Assembly (NCBI GenBank): GCA_038532435.1
Contig: JBCBAP010000112.1
Span: 1-6,997 of the forward strand
Direction: 5' to 3'
Length of the DNA: 6,997 nt
Source of the DNA: JBCBAP01 sp038532435
GTDB lineage: Bacteria > Pseudomonadota > Alphaproteobacteria > Rhodobacterales > Rhodobacteraceae
Shown: positions 1 to 5,719 of the stretch, one piece after another
Layout of the letters: each line of letters starts with the position of its first letter
Numbering within the stretch: the stretch's first letter is position 1
The notes under the pieces: model-generated
What the model was told of the DNA's origin: nothing
Seen by the model: only the letters and a program-made list of their open reading frames with translations
Database searches by the model: none
Position numbers and translations under genes: made by a program

Positions 1-83
1 ACGTCCTTGTAGTCGATCTTCGGCGCGTTATCGCCGGAGAACGGGCAGGTCTTGCGACGGCGGAAAAACGGTTTGCGTGCCAT
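1..83 (-). CDS. rpsR: 30S ribosomal protein S18 (5' part only, cut by window edge)
   Basis: The first 27 codons of S18 are visible, reading from ATG at 83 towards the window start. S18 is a small-subunit protein that sits beside S6 on the 30S platform and binds 16S rRNA as an S6:S18 pair. The N-terminus MARKPFFRRRKTCPF and the following GDNAPKIDYKD match the conserved opening of bacterial S18. A clear Shine-Dalgarno AAGGAG lies about 9 bases upstream of the ATG on the minus strand (around 93-98). It overlaps the end of rpsF, whose stop is 14 bases away, so the two genes are almost certainly cotranscribed and coupled. The rest of the gene lies outside the window. Confidence 0.96.
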   Translation of the reverse strand, partial: MARKPFFRRRKTCPFSGDNAPKIDYKD

Positions 84-97
84 GTGCCTGATCTCCT

Positions 98-508
98 TTA
101 CGCGTCGTCACGGCGGGGGCGGGGACGCTCGTCCCGGTCCCGGCGGTCGCCACGGTCGCGGCGCGGGCCACGCTCGTCGCGGGCGTTCTTGGCCTGGATG
201 ACCGCGGACGGCCCTTCCTCGTGCTCGTCAACGCGGACGGTCAGCACGCGCATGACGTCCTCGTGGAGGCCCATCAGGCGCTCCATCTCCTGCACGGCGG
301 CGGAGGGGGCATCGGACTTCACGTAGGCGTAGTGGCCCTTGCGGTTCTTGTTGATCTTGTAGGCCATCGTCTTGAGGCCCCAGTATTCGTGACCGGTGAC
401 GGAGCCACCATTGTCGGTCAGAACCTGGCTGAAGTGCTCGATGAGCCCTTCTGCTTGCGTGGTGGACAGATCCTGCCGCGCAATGAACGTATGCTCGTAA
501 AGAGGCAT
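98..508 (-). CDS. rpsF: 30S ribosomal protein S6 with long charged C-terminal tail
   Basis: This 136-residue protein is ribosomal protein S6, the partner of S18 in the 30S platform. The S6 fold covers about residues 1-95: the opening MPLYEHTFIARQDLS, then GLKTMAYKINKNRKGHY around 44-60, and the strand VMRVLTVRVDEHEEGPS at 85-101. Residues about 107-136 are a low-complexity tail of alternating Arg and Asp/Glu (for example RRDRGDRRDRDERPRPRR). Such tails occur in S6 of many bacteria, but this one is long. I chose ATG at 508 because the S6 family begins there and a GGGAAG ribosome site lies about 7 bases upstream. The frame stays open to 757, but that upstream translation is Pro/Arg-rich noise. 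The gene is followed by rpsR after 14 bases. Confidence 0.97.
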   Translation of the reverse strand: MPLYEHTFIARQDLSTTQAEGLIEHFSQVLTDNGGSVTGHEYWGLKTMAYKINKNRKGHYAYVKSDAPSAAVQEMERLMGLHEDVMRVLTVRVDEHEEGPSAVIQAKNARDERGPRRDRGDRRDRDERPRPRRDDA

Positions 509-925
509 CGTATCTTCCCATTTCAAGCGCGCTTCAAAATGCTGGCCCAAAACCCGCCGGGGCGCATACGAGAGGCGACGCAGATCCATCGGTTCGGCGG
601 TGGAGGGGCAATGACATGAAACGCGGGTCGGGACAAGGGCGACGGGGCGTCGGAGGCGGAGATTCCTGCCGCGACTGCCGAGATTCTTGCGAGGTCGGAC
701 GTGAGGCGGTGGTCTGAAGGCCTTGATAGACAGGATTGGACAGGTCCGAAGGCTCATTCCCGAGGCAACGGCGAGGACGATTGTCCCGCGCTCAAGGAGT
801 GACGTGGGAGGGTTTGGTCGATCAGGGGCGGGATTGGGATTGCCCGGGGTGACGCGCAGCTGCGGATGAACGCCGACCGGGACCCGTTCCCGTGATCACT
901 CGGAAATGCCCCGCTGGGCCGCGCC
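509..925. other. 417-base stretch without a convincing gene, upstream of rpsF
   Basis: This gap separates the DUF4189-like gene (stop at 926) from rpsF (start at 508), both on the minus strand, so it should hold the end of one transcript and the rpsF promoter. Open frames here (for example 754-1110 minus, or the rpsF frame upstream of 508) have skewed Arg/Pro/Ser composition and no family features, so I do not call them. On the minus strand a weak promoter-like pair is TTCGGA (745-750) and TATCAA (723-728), 16 bases apart. The spacer contains GACAGG twice on the plus strand at 729-734 and 739-744, a 10-base period. CGGGA-acggg-TCCCG around 880-897 (minus strand) is a small hairpin without a T-tract, and so a poor terminator. 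Confidence 0.5.
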
Positions 926-1561
926 TTACAGCTCGCCGGCGCGGGTGTGGATGATGCGGCAGGTCTGGACGGAGGGATCGGCCCAGGCGATCTGCATGCC
1001 CGCGCGGGCCTCACAGGTGCGCAGCGCGCGCTGCTCCGCCTTCTCCCGGTCGCGCAGCCCGGCCACCGCGGCGATCGCGCCGTTCTTGGCGATGGCGAAG
1101 GCGGCGGCACCGTCCGTGTCCATATAGTCGAGGAAGGCTTTCGTACCCTCCGGGTTCAGCGTGATGCCCGGGCCGATATTGTCGTCCTTGGGCTTCAGCT
1201 CGGCGACGATCCGGCAGGGGATCTGACCGTTCACACGCTTGGAGTTACATATGTCGAGCGCGACAGTCCGGGCGGTGCCCGGATTGTGCAGCTCGGCGAT
1301 GAACCCCCAGACCCCGTCCGGCGAGGCTGCAAATGCGCCGTAGTAGGCGGAGCGGGCAAACTGGGCAAAGGCGCGGTCGAGCGCAGGTGTCGGGCGGATC
1401 GAGGCAACCCGCATCACCTTGGTCTCGAGGCTGCGCACAAGCACCGGGTGCTCGCCGATGCTCTCCCGGGTTTCCCCACGCATGGCGAAGGTCACCGCGC
1501 CCAGAAGGCCGATTGCCAGCATCATGAGGCCAATGATCGACAAACGTATGACCGGTGACAT
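926..1561 (-). CDS. Membrane-anchored protein with two DUF4189-like cysteine repeats
   Basis: The protein has 211 residues when started at ATG 1561. Residues about 5-25 (IRLSIIGLMMLAIGLLGAV) form one hydrophobic segment, an N-terminal anchor or uncleaved signal with no obvious cleavage site, so the rest is probably periplasmic. Two similar blocks follow, about 74-120 and 153-206. Each has an aromatic or Ala-rich strand with Gly (GAFAASPDGVWGF; AAFAIAKNGAIAAV), an Ala-rich helix ending in Cys, and a second Cys followed by R-I-V/I. The Cys pairs are 105/116 and 183/201. This is the layout of DUF4189-type domains, and disulfides are plausible. Function is unknown. In-frame starts at ATG 1567 and GTG 1573 are also possible; I prefer 1561 because the GTGGGGA purine run then sits at a usable distance. 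It diverges from fabD, with 211 bases between the starts, and I see no confident promoter for it. Confidence 0.8.
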   Translation of the reverse strand: MSPVIRLSIIGLMMLAIGLLGAVTFAMRGETRESIGEHPVLVRSLETKVMRVASIRPTPALDRAFAQFARSAYYGAFAASPDGVWGFIAELHNPGTARTVALDICNSKRVNGQIPCRIVAELKPKDDNIGPGITLNPEGTKAFLDYMDTDGAAAFAIAKNGAIAAVAGLRDREKAEQRALRTCEARAGMQIAWADPSVQTCRIIHTRAGEL

Positions 1562-1772
1562 ATCCATCCCCACTTCAAGTAGTCCCGCGCAACTGTCACT
1601 CGCGTGCCCTGTTATGGGAGAACTATTTGTCTAAATTTGGACCGGTTTGTGGAGCCTGTGGGCGGATTTGCACCCTCCGGCTGAGCGCGCGCGCGGGTGC
1701 TCAACGGCTCTGGACGCATGGGGGCGAACGGGCTAGACCCGAGGCCCAAAGGCGAAGATGCGGAGGGAACCC

Positions 1773-2705
1773 ATGGCACGCGCGTATGTTTTTCCGGGGC
1801 AGGGGGCGCAGGCCGTCGGCATGGGGCGGGCCCTTGCAGAGGCGTTTCCCGAGGCGAAAGCCGTGTTCGACGAGGTGGACGACGCACTGTCCACCCCGCT
1901 TTCCCGTCTGATCTGGGACGGACCGATCGAAGAGCTGACCCTGACGGAAAACGCGCAGCCCGCGCTGATGGCCACCTCCATGGCGGCGGTGCGCGCGCTG
2001 GAGGCGTCCGGCGTTTCGGTCTCGGAGGGTGCGTTCGTCGCGGGCCATTCTCTTGGCGAATACTCCGCCCTGTGTGCGGCGGGCGCGATCAGCCTTGCGG
2101 ACACCGCGCGCCTGCTCAAAAAGCGGGGGCAGGCGATGCAGGCTGCGGTGGCCGTGGGCGAAGGGGCCATGGCCGCTCTTCTGGGCCTCGATTTTGCGAC
2201 CGCATCGGACATTGCCGCCGCGGCAGCACAGGATGAAGTGTGTCAGGCCGCGAACGACAATGATCCCGGACAGGTGGTCGTTTCCGGCTCCCGCGCGGCG
2301 GTGGAGCGGGCCGTTGATCTTGCCAAGGAGAAAGGGGCCAAACGGGCGGTTCTGCTTCCCGTCAGCGCGCCGTTCCATTGCGCGATGATGGCGCCGGCGG
2401 CGGACGTGATGGCGGAGGCGCTCGGCGAGGTGGAAATCGCGGCACCCATACCGCCGCTGGTGGCCAACGTGCGGGCGGAGGCGGTCAGCGACCCGACGGT
2501 GATCCGGGCGCTGCTGGTCGAGCAGGTGACCGGCTCGGTCCGCTGGCGGGAAAGCGTGGCCTGGATGGCTGGGCAGGGCGTGACGGAGATCGTCGAGGTT
2601 GGCGCGGGCAAGGCGCTCAGCGGGATGGTGCGGCGCATCGACAAATCCGTGGTGACCAGAGCGGTCGGCACGCCGGAGGATGTGGCCGCGCTCGCCGCGG
2701 GCTGA
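1773..2705 (+). CDS. fabD: Malonyl-CoA:ACP transacylase
   Basis: FabD transfers malonate from CoA to acyl carrier protein, supplying the extender unit of type II fatty acid synthesis in the cytoplasm. At 310 residues it is the usual size (309 in E. coli). Motifs seen are GQGAQ at 9-13, the nucleophile elbow GHSLG at 91-95 with catalytic Ser93, Arg118 (KKRG), His202 (SAPFHC), Gln251 in the VEQVTGSVRW stretch and GAGKALSGM at 278-285. These correspond to E. coli Ser92, Arg117, His201 and Gln250, so the enzyme looks fully active. ATG 1773 is chosen over the in-frame ATG 1758 because GGAGGG lies about 5 bases before it and the family begins with the AYVFPGQG strand. It heads the fabD-fabG-acpP group, with fabG starting 69 bases downstream. 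Confidence 0.97.
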   Translation: MARAYVFPGQGAQAVGMGRALAEAFPEAKAVFDEVDDALSTPLSRLIWDGPIEELTLTENAQPALMATSMAAVRALEASGVSVSEGAFVAGHSLGEYSALCAAGAISLADTARLLKKRGQAMQAAVAVGEGAMAALLGLDFATASDIAAAAAQDEVCQAANDNDPGQVVVSGSRAAVERAVDLAKEKGAKRAVLLPVSAPFHCAMMAPAADVMAEALGEVEIAAPIPPLVANVRAEAVSDPTVIRALLVEQVTGSVRWRESVAWMAGQGVTEIVEVGAGKALSGMVRRIDKSVVTRAVGTPEDVAALAAG

Positions 2706-2774
2706 ACGCGTCGGGATATGAGATTGTATCGTGCACCGGCCCGGACAATGGGCTGGTAAGGGAAGGATAACGGC

Positions 2775-3512
2775 ATGTTTGATTTAACGGGCAAGAATGC
2801 CCTCGTGACGGGCGCCTCCGGCGGTATCGGCGGAGAGATCGCCCGGGCACTGCACGGGGCGGGTGCCACGGTGGCGCTGTCAGGCACGCGGGTGGAGCCG
2901 CTGGAGGCCCTGCAGGGTGAGCTCGGCGACCGGGCCCACGTGGTGCCGTGCAATCTGTCCGACATGGAGGCGGTTGCCGCCCTGCCCAAGGACGCGGCGG
3001 CGGCGATGGGCAGCGTGGACATCCTGATCAACAATGCGGGCATCACCCGGGACAACCTCTTTATGCGGATGTCCGACGAGGAATGGGACACGGTGCTGGC
3101 GGTCAACCTGTCGGCAGCCATGCGGCTCAGCCGCGGCGTGATGCGCGGCATGATGAAGGCGCGCTGGGGCCGCATCATCAATGTGACCTCCGTCGTGGGT
3201 GCGGTGGGCAATCCGGGGCAGGCGAACTACGCGGCGGCGAAGGCGGGACTGACCGGCATGACAAAGGCCGTCGCGCAGGAGGTCGCCTCCCGCGGGGTGA
3301 CGGCGAACTGCATCGCGCCGGGGTTCATCACCACGGCCATGACGGACAAGCTCAGCGATGCGCAGCGGGAGGCTCTTCTGGGCACCATTCCCGCGGGCCG
3401 GATGGGAGATGCAGCGGAAATCGCCGGTGCTGCGGTCTATCTCGCCAGCCCGGAGGCCGCCTATGTCACCGGGCAGACTCTGCACGTCAACGGGGGCATG
3501 GTGATGCTTTGA
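2775..3512 (+). CDS. fabG: 3-oxoacyl-ACP reductase (NADPH)
   Basis: FabG reduces 3-oxoacyl-ACP to 3-hydroxyacyl-ACP with NADPH, the first reduction of each elongation round. It is a 245-residue classical short-chain dehydrogenase/reductase. The cofactor loop TGASGGIG is at 12-19, NNAG at 86-89, the structural Asn at 111, and the catalytic Ser139, Tyr152 and Lys156 (YAAAK). The APGFITTAMT stretch after residue 180 and the terminal VTGQTLHVNGGM are typical of true FabG rather than another SDR. The position directly between fabD and acpP also supports this. ATG 2775 is preceded by the purine-rich AAGGGAAGGA about 6 bases upstream. No terminator is seen between fabD and fabG, so they are probably one transcript. 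Confidence 0.97.
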   Translation: MFDLTGKNALVTGASGGIGGEIARALHGAGATVALSGTRVEPLEALQGELGDRAHVVPCNLSDMEAVAALPKDAAAAMGSVDILINNAGITRDNLFMRMSDEEWDTVLAVNLSAAMRLSRGVMRGMMKARWGRIINVTSVVGAVGNPGQANYAAAKAGLTGMTKAVAQEVASRGVTANCIAPGFITTAMTDKLSDAQREALLGTIPAGRMGDAAEIAGAAVYLASPEAAYVTGQTLHVNGGMVML

Positions 3513-3541
3513 CCCTTGCGGCGACCGCTGTGCGAAACCAT

Positions 3542-3569
3542 TTGCCATCCGGCGAAGGTGTGTTATCAG
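3542..3569 (+). promoter_or_regulatory. Candidate acpP promoter
   Basis: TTGCCA (3542-3547) and TATCAG (3564-3569) are separated by 16 bases, a fair housekeeping-sigma match in the 187-base gap between fabG and acpP. It would start transcription near 3577 and leave a leader of about 120 nt. A separate acpP promoter is known in other bacteria, since the carrier protein is needed in far larger amounts than the enzymes. The leader also contains a perfect 6-bp hairpin (TCCGGG-ACGGG-CCCGGA, 3627-3643) without a T-tract. Confidence 0.42.
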
Positions 3570-3699
3570 CGCGCCGCATCAGTCGAACTTTTCCGTGGCG
3601 TCACACACGTCGCGGGCTAGTGCAATTCCGGGACGGGCCCGGATCGATGGGACCACCGGACGGGACATTCGTCTCGAGAACAGATTAGAGGACAAGCCT

Positions 3700-3936
3700 A
3701 TGAGCACAATCCAGGAACGGGTCAGCAAGATTGTTGTCGAGCATCTGGGAGTTGAAGCAGGGAAGGTGACGACTGAAGCGTCGTTCATCGATGATCTGGG
3801 TGCGGACAGCCTTGATACCGTTGAGCTGGTCATGGCGTTCGAAGAGGAATTCGGCATCGAGATCCCGGACGATGCGGCCGAGACGATCCAGACCGTCGGA
3901 GACGCGGTGAACTTCATCACCGAAGCGACCGGCTGA
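3700..3936 (+). CDS. acpP: Acyl carrier protein
   Basis: AcpP carries growing acyl chains as thioesters on a 4'-phosphopantetheine arm and shuttles them among FabD, FabF, FabG and the other enzymes; it also feeds lipid A and phospholipid synthesis. At 78 residues it matches the family's length. The modification site is Ser37 within GADSLDTVEL (34-43), followed by the acidic helix II (ELVMAFEEEFGIEIPD) that docks partner enzymes. ATG 3700 is preceded by AGAGGA at 3687-3692 with about 7 bases of spacing. The frame is open upstream to 3595, but that part does not resemble ACP. A strong terminator follows 21 bases after the stop. fabF, usually next, is displaced by a gene on the opposite strand. 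Confidence 0.98.
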   Translation: MSTIQERVSKIVVEHLGVEAGKVTTEASFIDDLGADSLDTVELVMAFEEEFGIEIPDDAAETIQTVGDAVNFITEATG

Positions 3937-3956
3937 CACATCGTCGGATAGACGGG

Positions 3957-3985
3957 AAAAGGCGCCTTTTACGGCGCCTTTTTTT
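3957..3985. terminator. Bidirectional intrinsic terminator between acpP and the opposing gene
   Basis: AAAAGGCGCC (3957-3966) pairs with GGCGCCTTTT (3973-3982) around the 6-base loop TTTTAC, and a run of seven T ends at 3985. Read from the plus strand it ends acpP. Because the stem is flanked by A's on one side and T's on the other, it should also work for the minus-strand gene. The stop codon of that gene (TTA on the plus strand, 3969-3971) lies inside the loop, so its last codons are encoded by the terminator stem itself. Confidence 0.9.
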
Positions 3986-4418
3986 GTGCGCTGGCGGCAA
4001 AGAGCCTGTCCCAGTCGGCGGGCAGGGCGCCCGGGCCGTACCATCCGCCGATCAGGGCTTGGGCGGTTCGCAGGAGTGCCAAGGGCGCGGTCGTGCGCAC
4101 CTCACCCGAGGGCGTGATCCGAGCGCTGACCCCGTCGACAAGCTTGAACACCTGCTCCGGACGGACGTCAGGAAGCGCGAACCCGTCGAAGCAGCCCGTG
4201 AGGGTTGTTCCCGGTGCGAGGATCGTCAGCGGATCCTCGACCGCCTCCGGCAGCAGGACCGCCGGACCTGCGCTTTCGTTCGTGATGGTCTGCGGTTCGG
4301 AAGGGGTGATGCGGGTCACGAGCGGCTTCAGCAGGCTTGCAGTTCTGAGGATGATTGCGGACCGCACGCGCCCCCCCTCGATTGCCCTGCTGGCCTTGCG
4401 GAGCGAAGGCCCGCTCAT
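3969..4418 (-). CDS. Unrecognised protein encoded antisense between acpP and fabF
   Basis: I do not recognise this 149-residue protein. It has no membrane segment or signal peptide and is probably cytoplasmic. The N-terminal 30 residues are basic (SLRKASRAIEGGRVRSAIILR). The middle (40-105) looks beta-rich, with short strands and prolines (AVLLPEAVEDPLTILAPGTTL, one Cys near 81). The C-terminal part contains a helix (APLALLRTAQALIGG) and an aromatic WYGPGALPADWDRLF stretch. I call it real because its third codon positions are mostly G/C as in neighbouring genes, ATG 4418 has GGTGGGG about 5 bases upstream, and it ends exactly in a shared terminator. A run of seven G's spans codons 14-16. It converges on acpP and diverges from fabF with 41 bases between the starts. 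Confidence 0.72.
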   Translation of the reverse strand: MSGPSLRKASRAIEGGRVRSAIILRTASLLKPLVTRITPSEPQTITNESAGPAVLLPEAVEDPLTILAPGTTLTGCFDGFALPDVRPEQVFKLVDGVSARITPSGEVRTTAPLALLRTAQALIGGWYGPGALPADWDRLFAASAQKKAP

Positions 4419-4423
4419 ATATA
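4396..4423 (+). promoter_or_regulatory. Candidate fabF-mltG promoter overlapping the start of the opposing gene
   Basis: TTGCGG (4396-4401) and TATATA (4418-4423) are 16 bases apart. Transcription would start near 4430, giving a leader of about 30 nt before fabF. This is the only good -10 hexamer in the short gap. Its -10 covers the ATG (4416-4418) of the minus-strand gene and the bases just before it, and its -35 lies inside that gene. fabF needs its own promoter because the acpP terminator and the antisense gene cut it off from fabD-fabG-acpP. Confidence 0.45.
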
Positions 4424-4459
4424 CCCCACCCAAACAAGATGAGGCGGAGAGTGAGCGGA

Positions 4460-5719
4460 ATGCGGCGTGTTGTCATCACCGGACTTGGAATGGTGTCCCC
4501 CCTCGCCTGCGGTGTGGAAGAGACCTGGAGCCGGATCCTCGATGGCCGCTCCGGCGCGGGGCCAATCACGCGATTTGACGCGGATCATCTGGCCACCCGG
4601 ATCGCCTGTGAAGTGCCCTATGGCGATGGCAGCGACGGGACGTTCAACCCCGATGACTGGATGGCGCCGAAGGAGGCGCGGAAGGTCGACACGTTCATCC
4701 TTTACGCCATGGCTGCTGCGGAAATGGCCGTGCAGGATGCCAACTGGATGCCCGAGGATGAGGCGGATCGGCTGCGCACCGGCGTGATGATCGGCTCGGG
4801 CATCGGCGGTCTGACGGCGATTTCGGAGACCACGCTCACCCTGCGGGACAAGGGGCCGCGGCGGGTCTCACCCTTCTTCATTCCCTCGGCGCTGATCAAC
4901 CTCTGCTCCGGTCAGGTGTCGATCAAGTACGGGTTCAAGGGGCCGAACCATGCGGTCGTCACCGCCTGCTCCACCGGCGCACATGCCATCGGTGATGCCG
5001 CACGGCTGATCCAGTGGGGCGATGCGGACGTGATGATCGCGGGCGGGGCGGAAAGCCCGATCTCCGAACTCGGGATCGCCGGGTTTAACGCCTGCAAGGC
5101 CCTTTCCACCAAGTTCAATGACACGCCGGAGAAAGCCTCCCGCCCCTATGACCGGGATCGGGACGGGTTTGTGATGGGCGAAGGTGCCGGGGTTGTCGTG
5201 GTCGAGGACTACGACCATGCGAAGGCCCGGGGCGCGAAGATCTATGCGGAGGTGCTCGGCTACGGGCTGAGCGGCGACGCCTACCACATCACCGCCCCGG
5301 CGGAGGATGGCGACGGGGCGTTCCGGTCGATGACCGCAGCGGTCGAGCGGGCCGGGATCGCGCCGGGTGAGATCGACTACGTGAATGCGCACGGCACCTC
5401 CACGATGGCGGACACGATCGAGTTGGGCGCGGTTGCGCGCCTGCTCGGCGACGCAGCGGCGTCGGTGACCATGTCGTCGACCAAATCGGCGACCGGGCAC
5501 CTTCTGGGCGCGGCGGGGGCGATCGAGGCGATCTTCTCGATCCTCGCGATCCGCGATCAGGTTGCCCCACCGACGCTCAACCTCGACACGCCGGATGTGG
5601 AAAGCGCCATCGATCTTGCCCCCCATGAGAAGCGGGAACGAAACGTGCGCTACGCGCTGTCGAACTCATTCGGCTTCGGCGGCACCAACGCATCGGTCCT
5701 GTTCGGTCGGGTCGACTGA
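4460..5719 (+). CDS. fabF: 3-oxoacyl-ACP synthase II
   Basis: FabF condenses acyl-ACP with malonyl-ACP, with loss of CO2, to lengthen the chain by two carbons; KAS II enzymes also control unsaturated chain length, which would lead to the vaccenate typical of alphaproteobacteria. The 419-residue protein shows the thiolase-fold KAS residues: Cys170 (TACSTGAHAIG), His311 (NAHGTST), Lys342 and His347 (TKSATGHLLGAAGAIEA), and the gate loop NSFGFGGTNAS at 402-412. All are present, so it should be active. ATG 4460 matches the family start MRRVVITGLG and has GGAGAGTGAG upstream; the in-frame ATG 4439 lacks a ribosome site. Its stop overlaps the start of mltG (TGATG), implying one transcript and translational coupling. 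Confidence 0.97.
   Translation: MRRVVITGLGMVSPLACGVEETWSRILDGRSGAGPITRFDADHLATRIACEVPYGDGSDGTFNPDDWMAPKEARKVDTFILYAMAAAEMAVQDANWMPEDEADRLRTGVMIGSGIGGLTAISETTLTLRDKGPRRVSPFFIPSALINLCSGQVSIKYGFKGPNHAVVTACSTGAHAIGDAARLIQWGDADVMIAGGAESPISELGIAGFNACKALSTKFNDTPEKASRPYDRDRDGFVMGEGAGVVVVEDYDHAKARGAKIYAEVLGYGLSGDAYHITAPAEDGDGAFRSMTAAVERAGIAPGEIDYVNAHGTSTMADTIELGAVARLLGDAAASVTMSSTKSATGHLLGAAGAIEAIFSILAIRDQVAPPTLNLDTPDVESAIDLAPHEKRERNVRYALSNSFGFGGTNASVLFGRVD

Noticed and set aside
509..620. S6:S18 autoregulatory leader of rpsF
   Set aside because: Only a 6-bp stem closing a loop of about 35 bases can be drawn; I could not identify the characteristic bulged motif, so it is not called as a feature.
509..757. 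In-frame extension of rpsF to a start at 757
   Set aside because: The added residues are Pro/Arg-rich and unlike S6, the family starts at MPLYEH, and a ribosome site fits ATG 508.
754..1110. Minus-strand 118-codon frame
   Set aside because: Composition is Pro/Ser/Arg-rich, typical of a frame-shifted GC-rich sequence, and it overlaps the well-supported gene at 926-1561.
1683..1702. Alternating GC tract with GAGC/GCTC arms
   Set aside because: Short alternating GC runs are common in this composition, and the arms pair over only 4 bases plus a wobble.
1758..1772. Upstream start for fabD at 1758
   Set aside because: It would place the GGAGGG ribosome site inside the gene and add residues absent from the family.
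2243..3211. 322-codon minus-strand frame opposite fabD/fabG
   Set aside because: Antisense of two certain genes, Ser/Ala/Thr-rich with no recognisable domain.
4439..4459. Upstream start for fabF at 4439
   Set aside because: No ribosome site precedes it, and the added seven residues are not part of the KAS II N-terminus.
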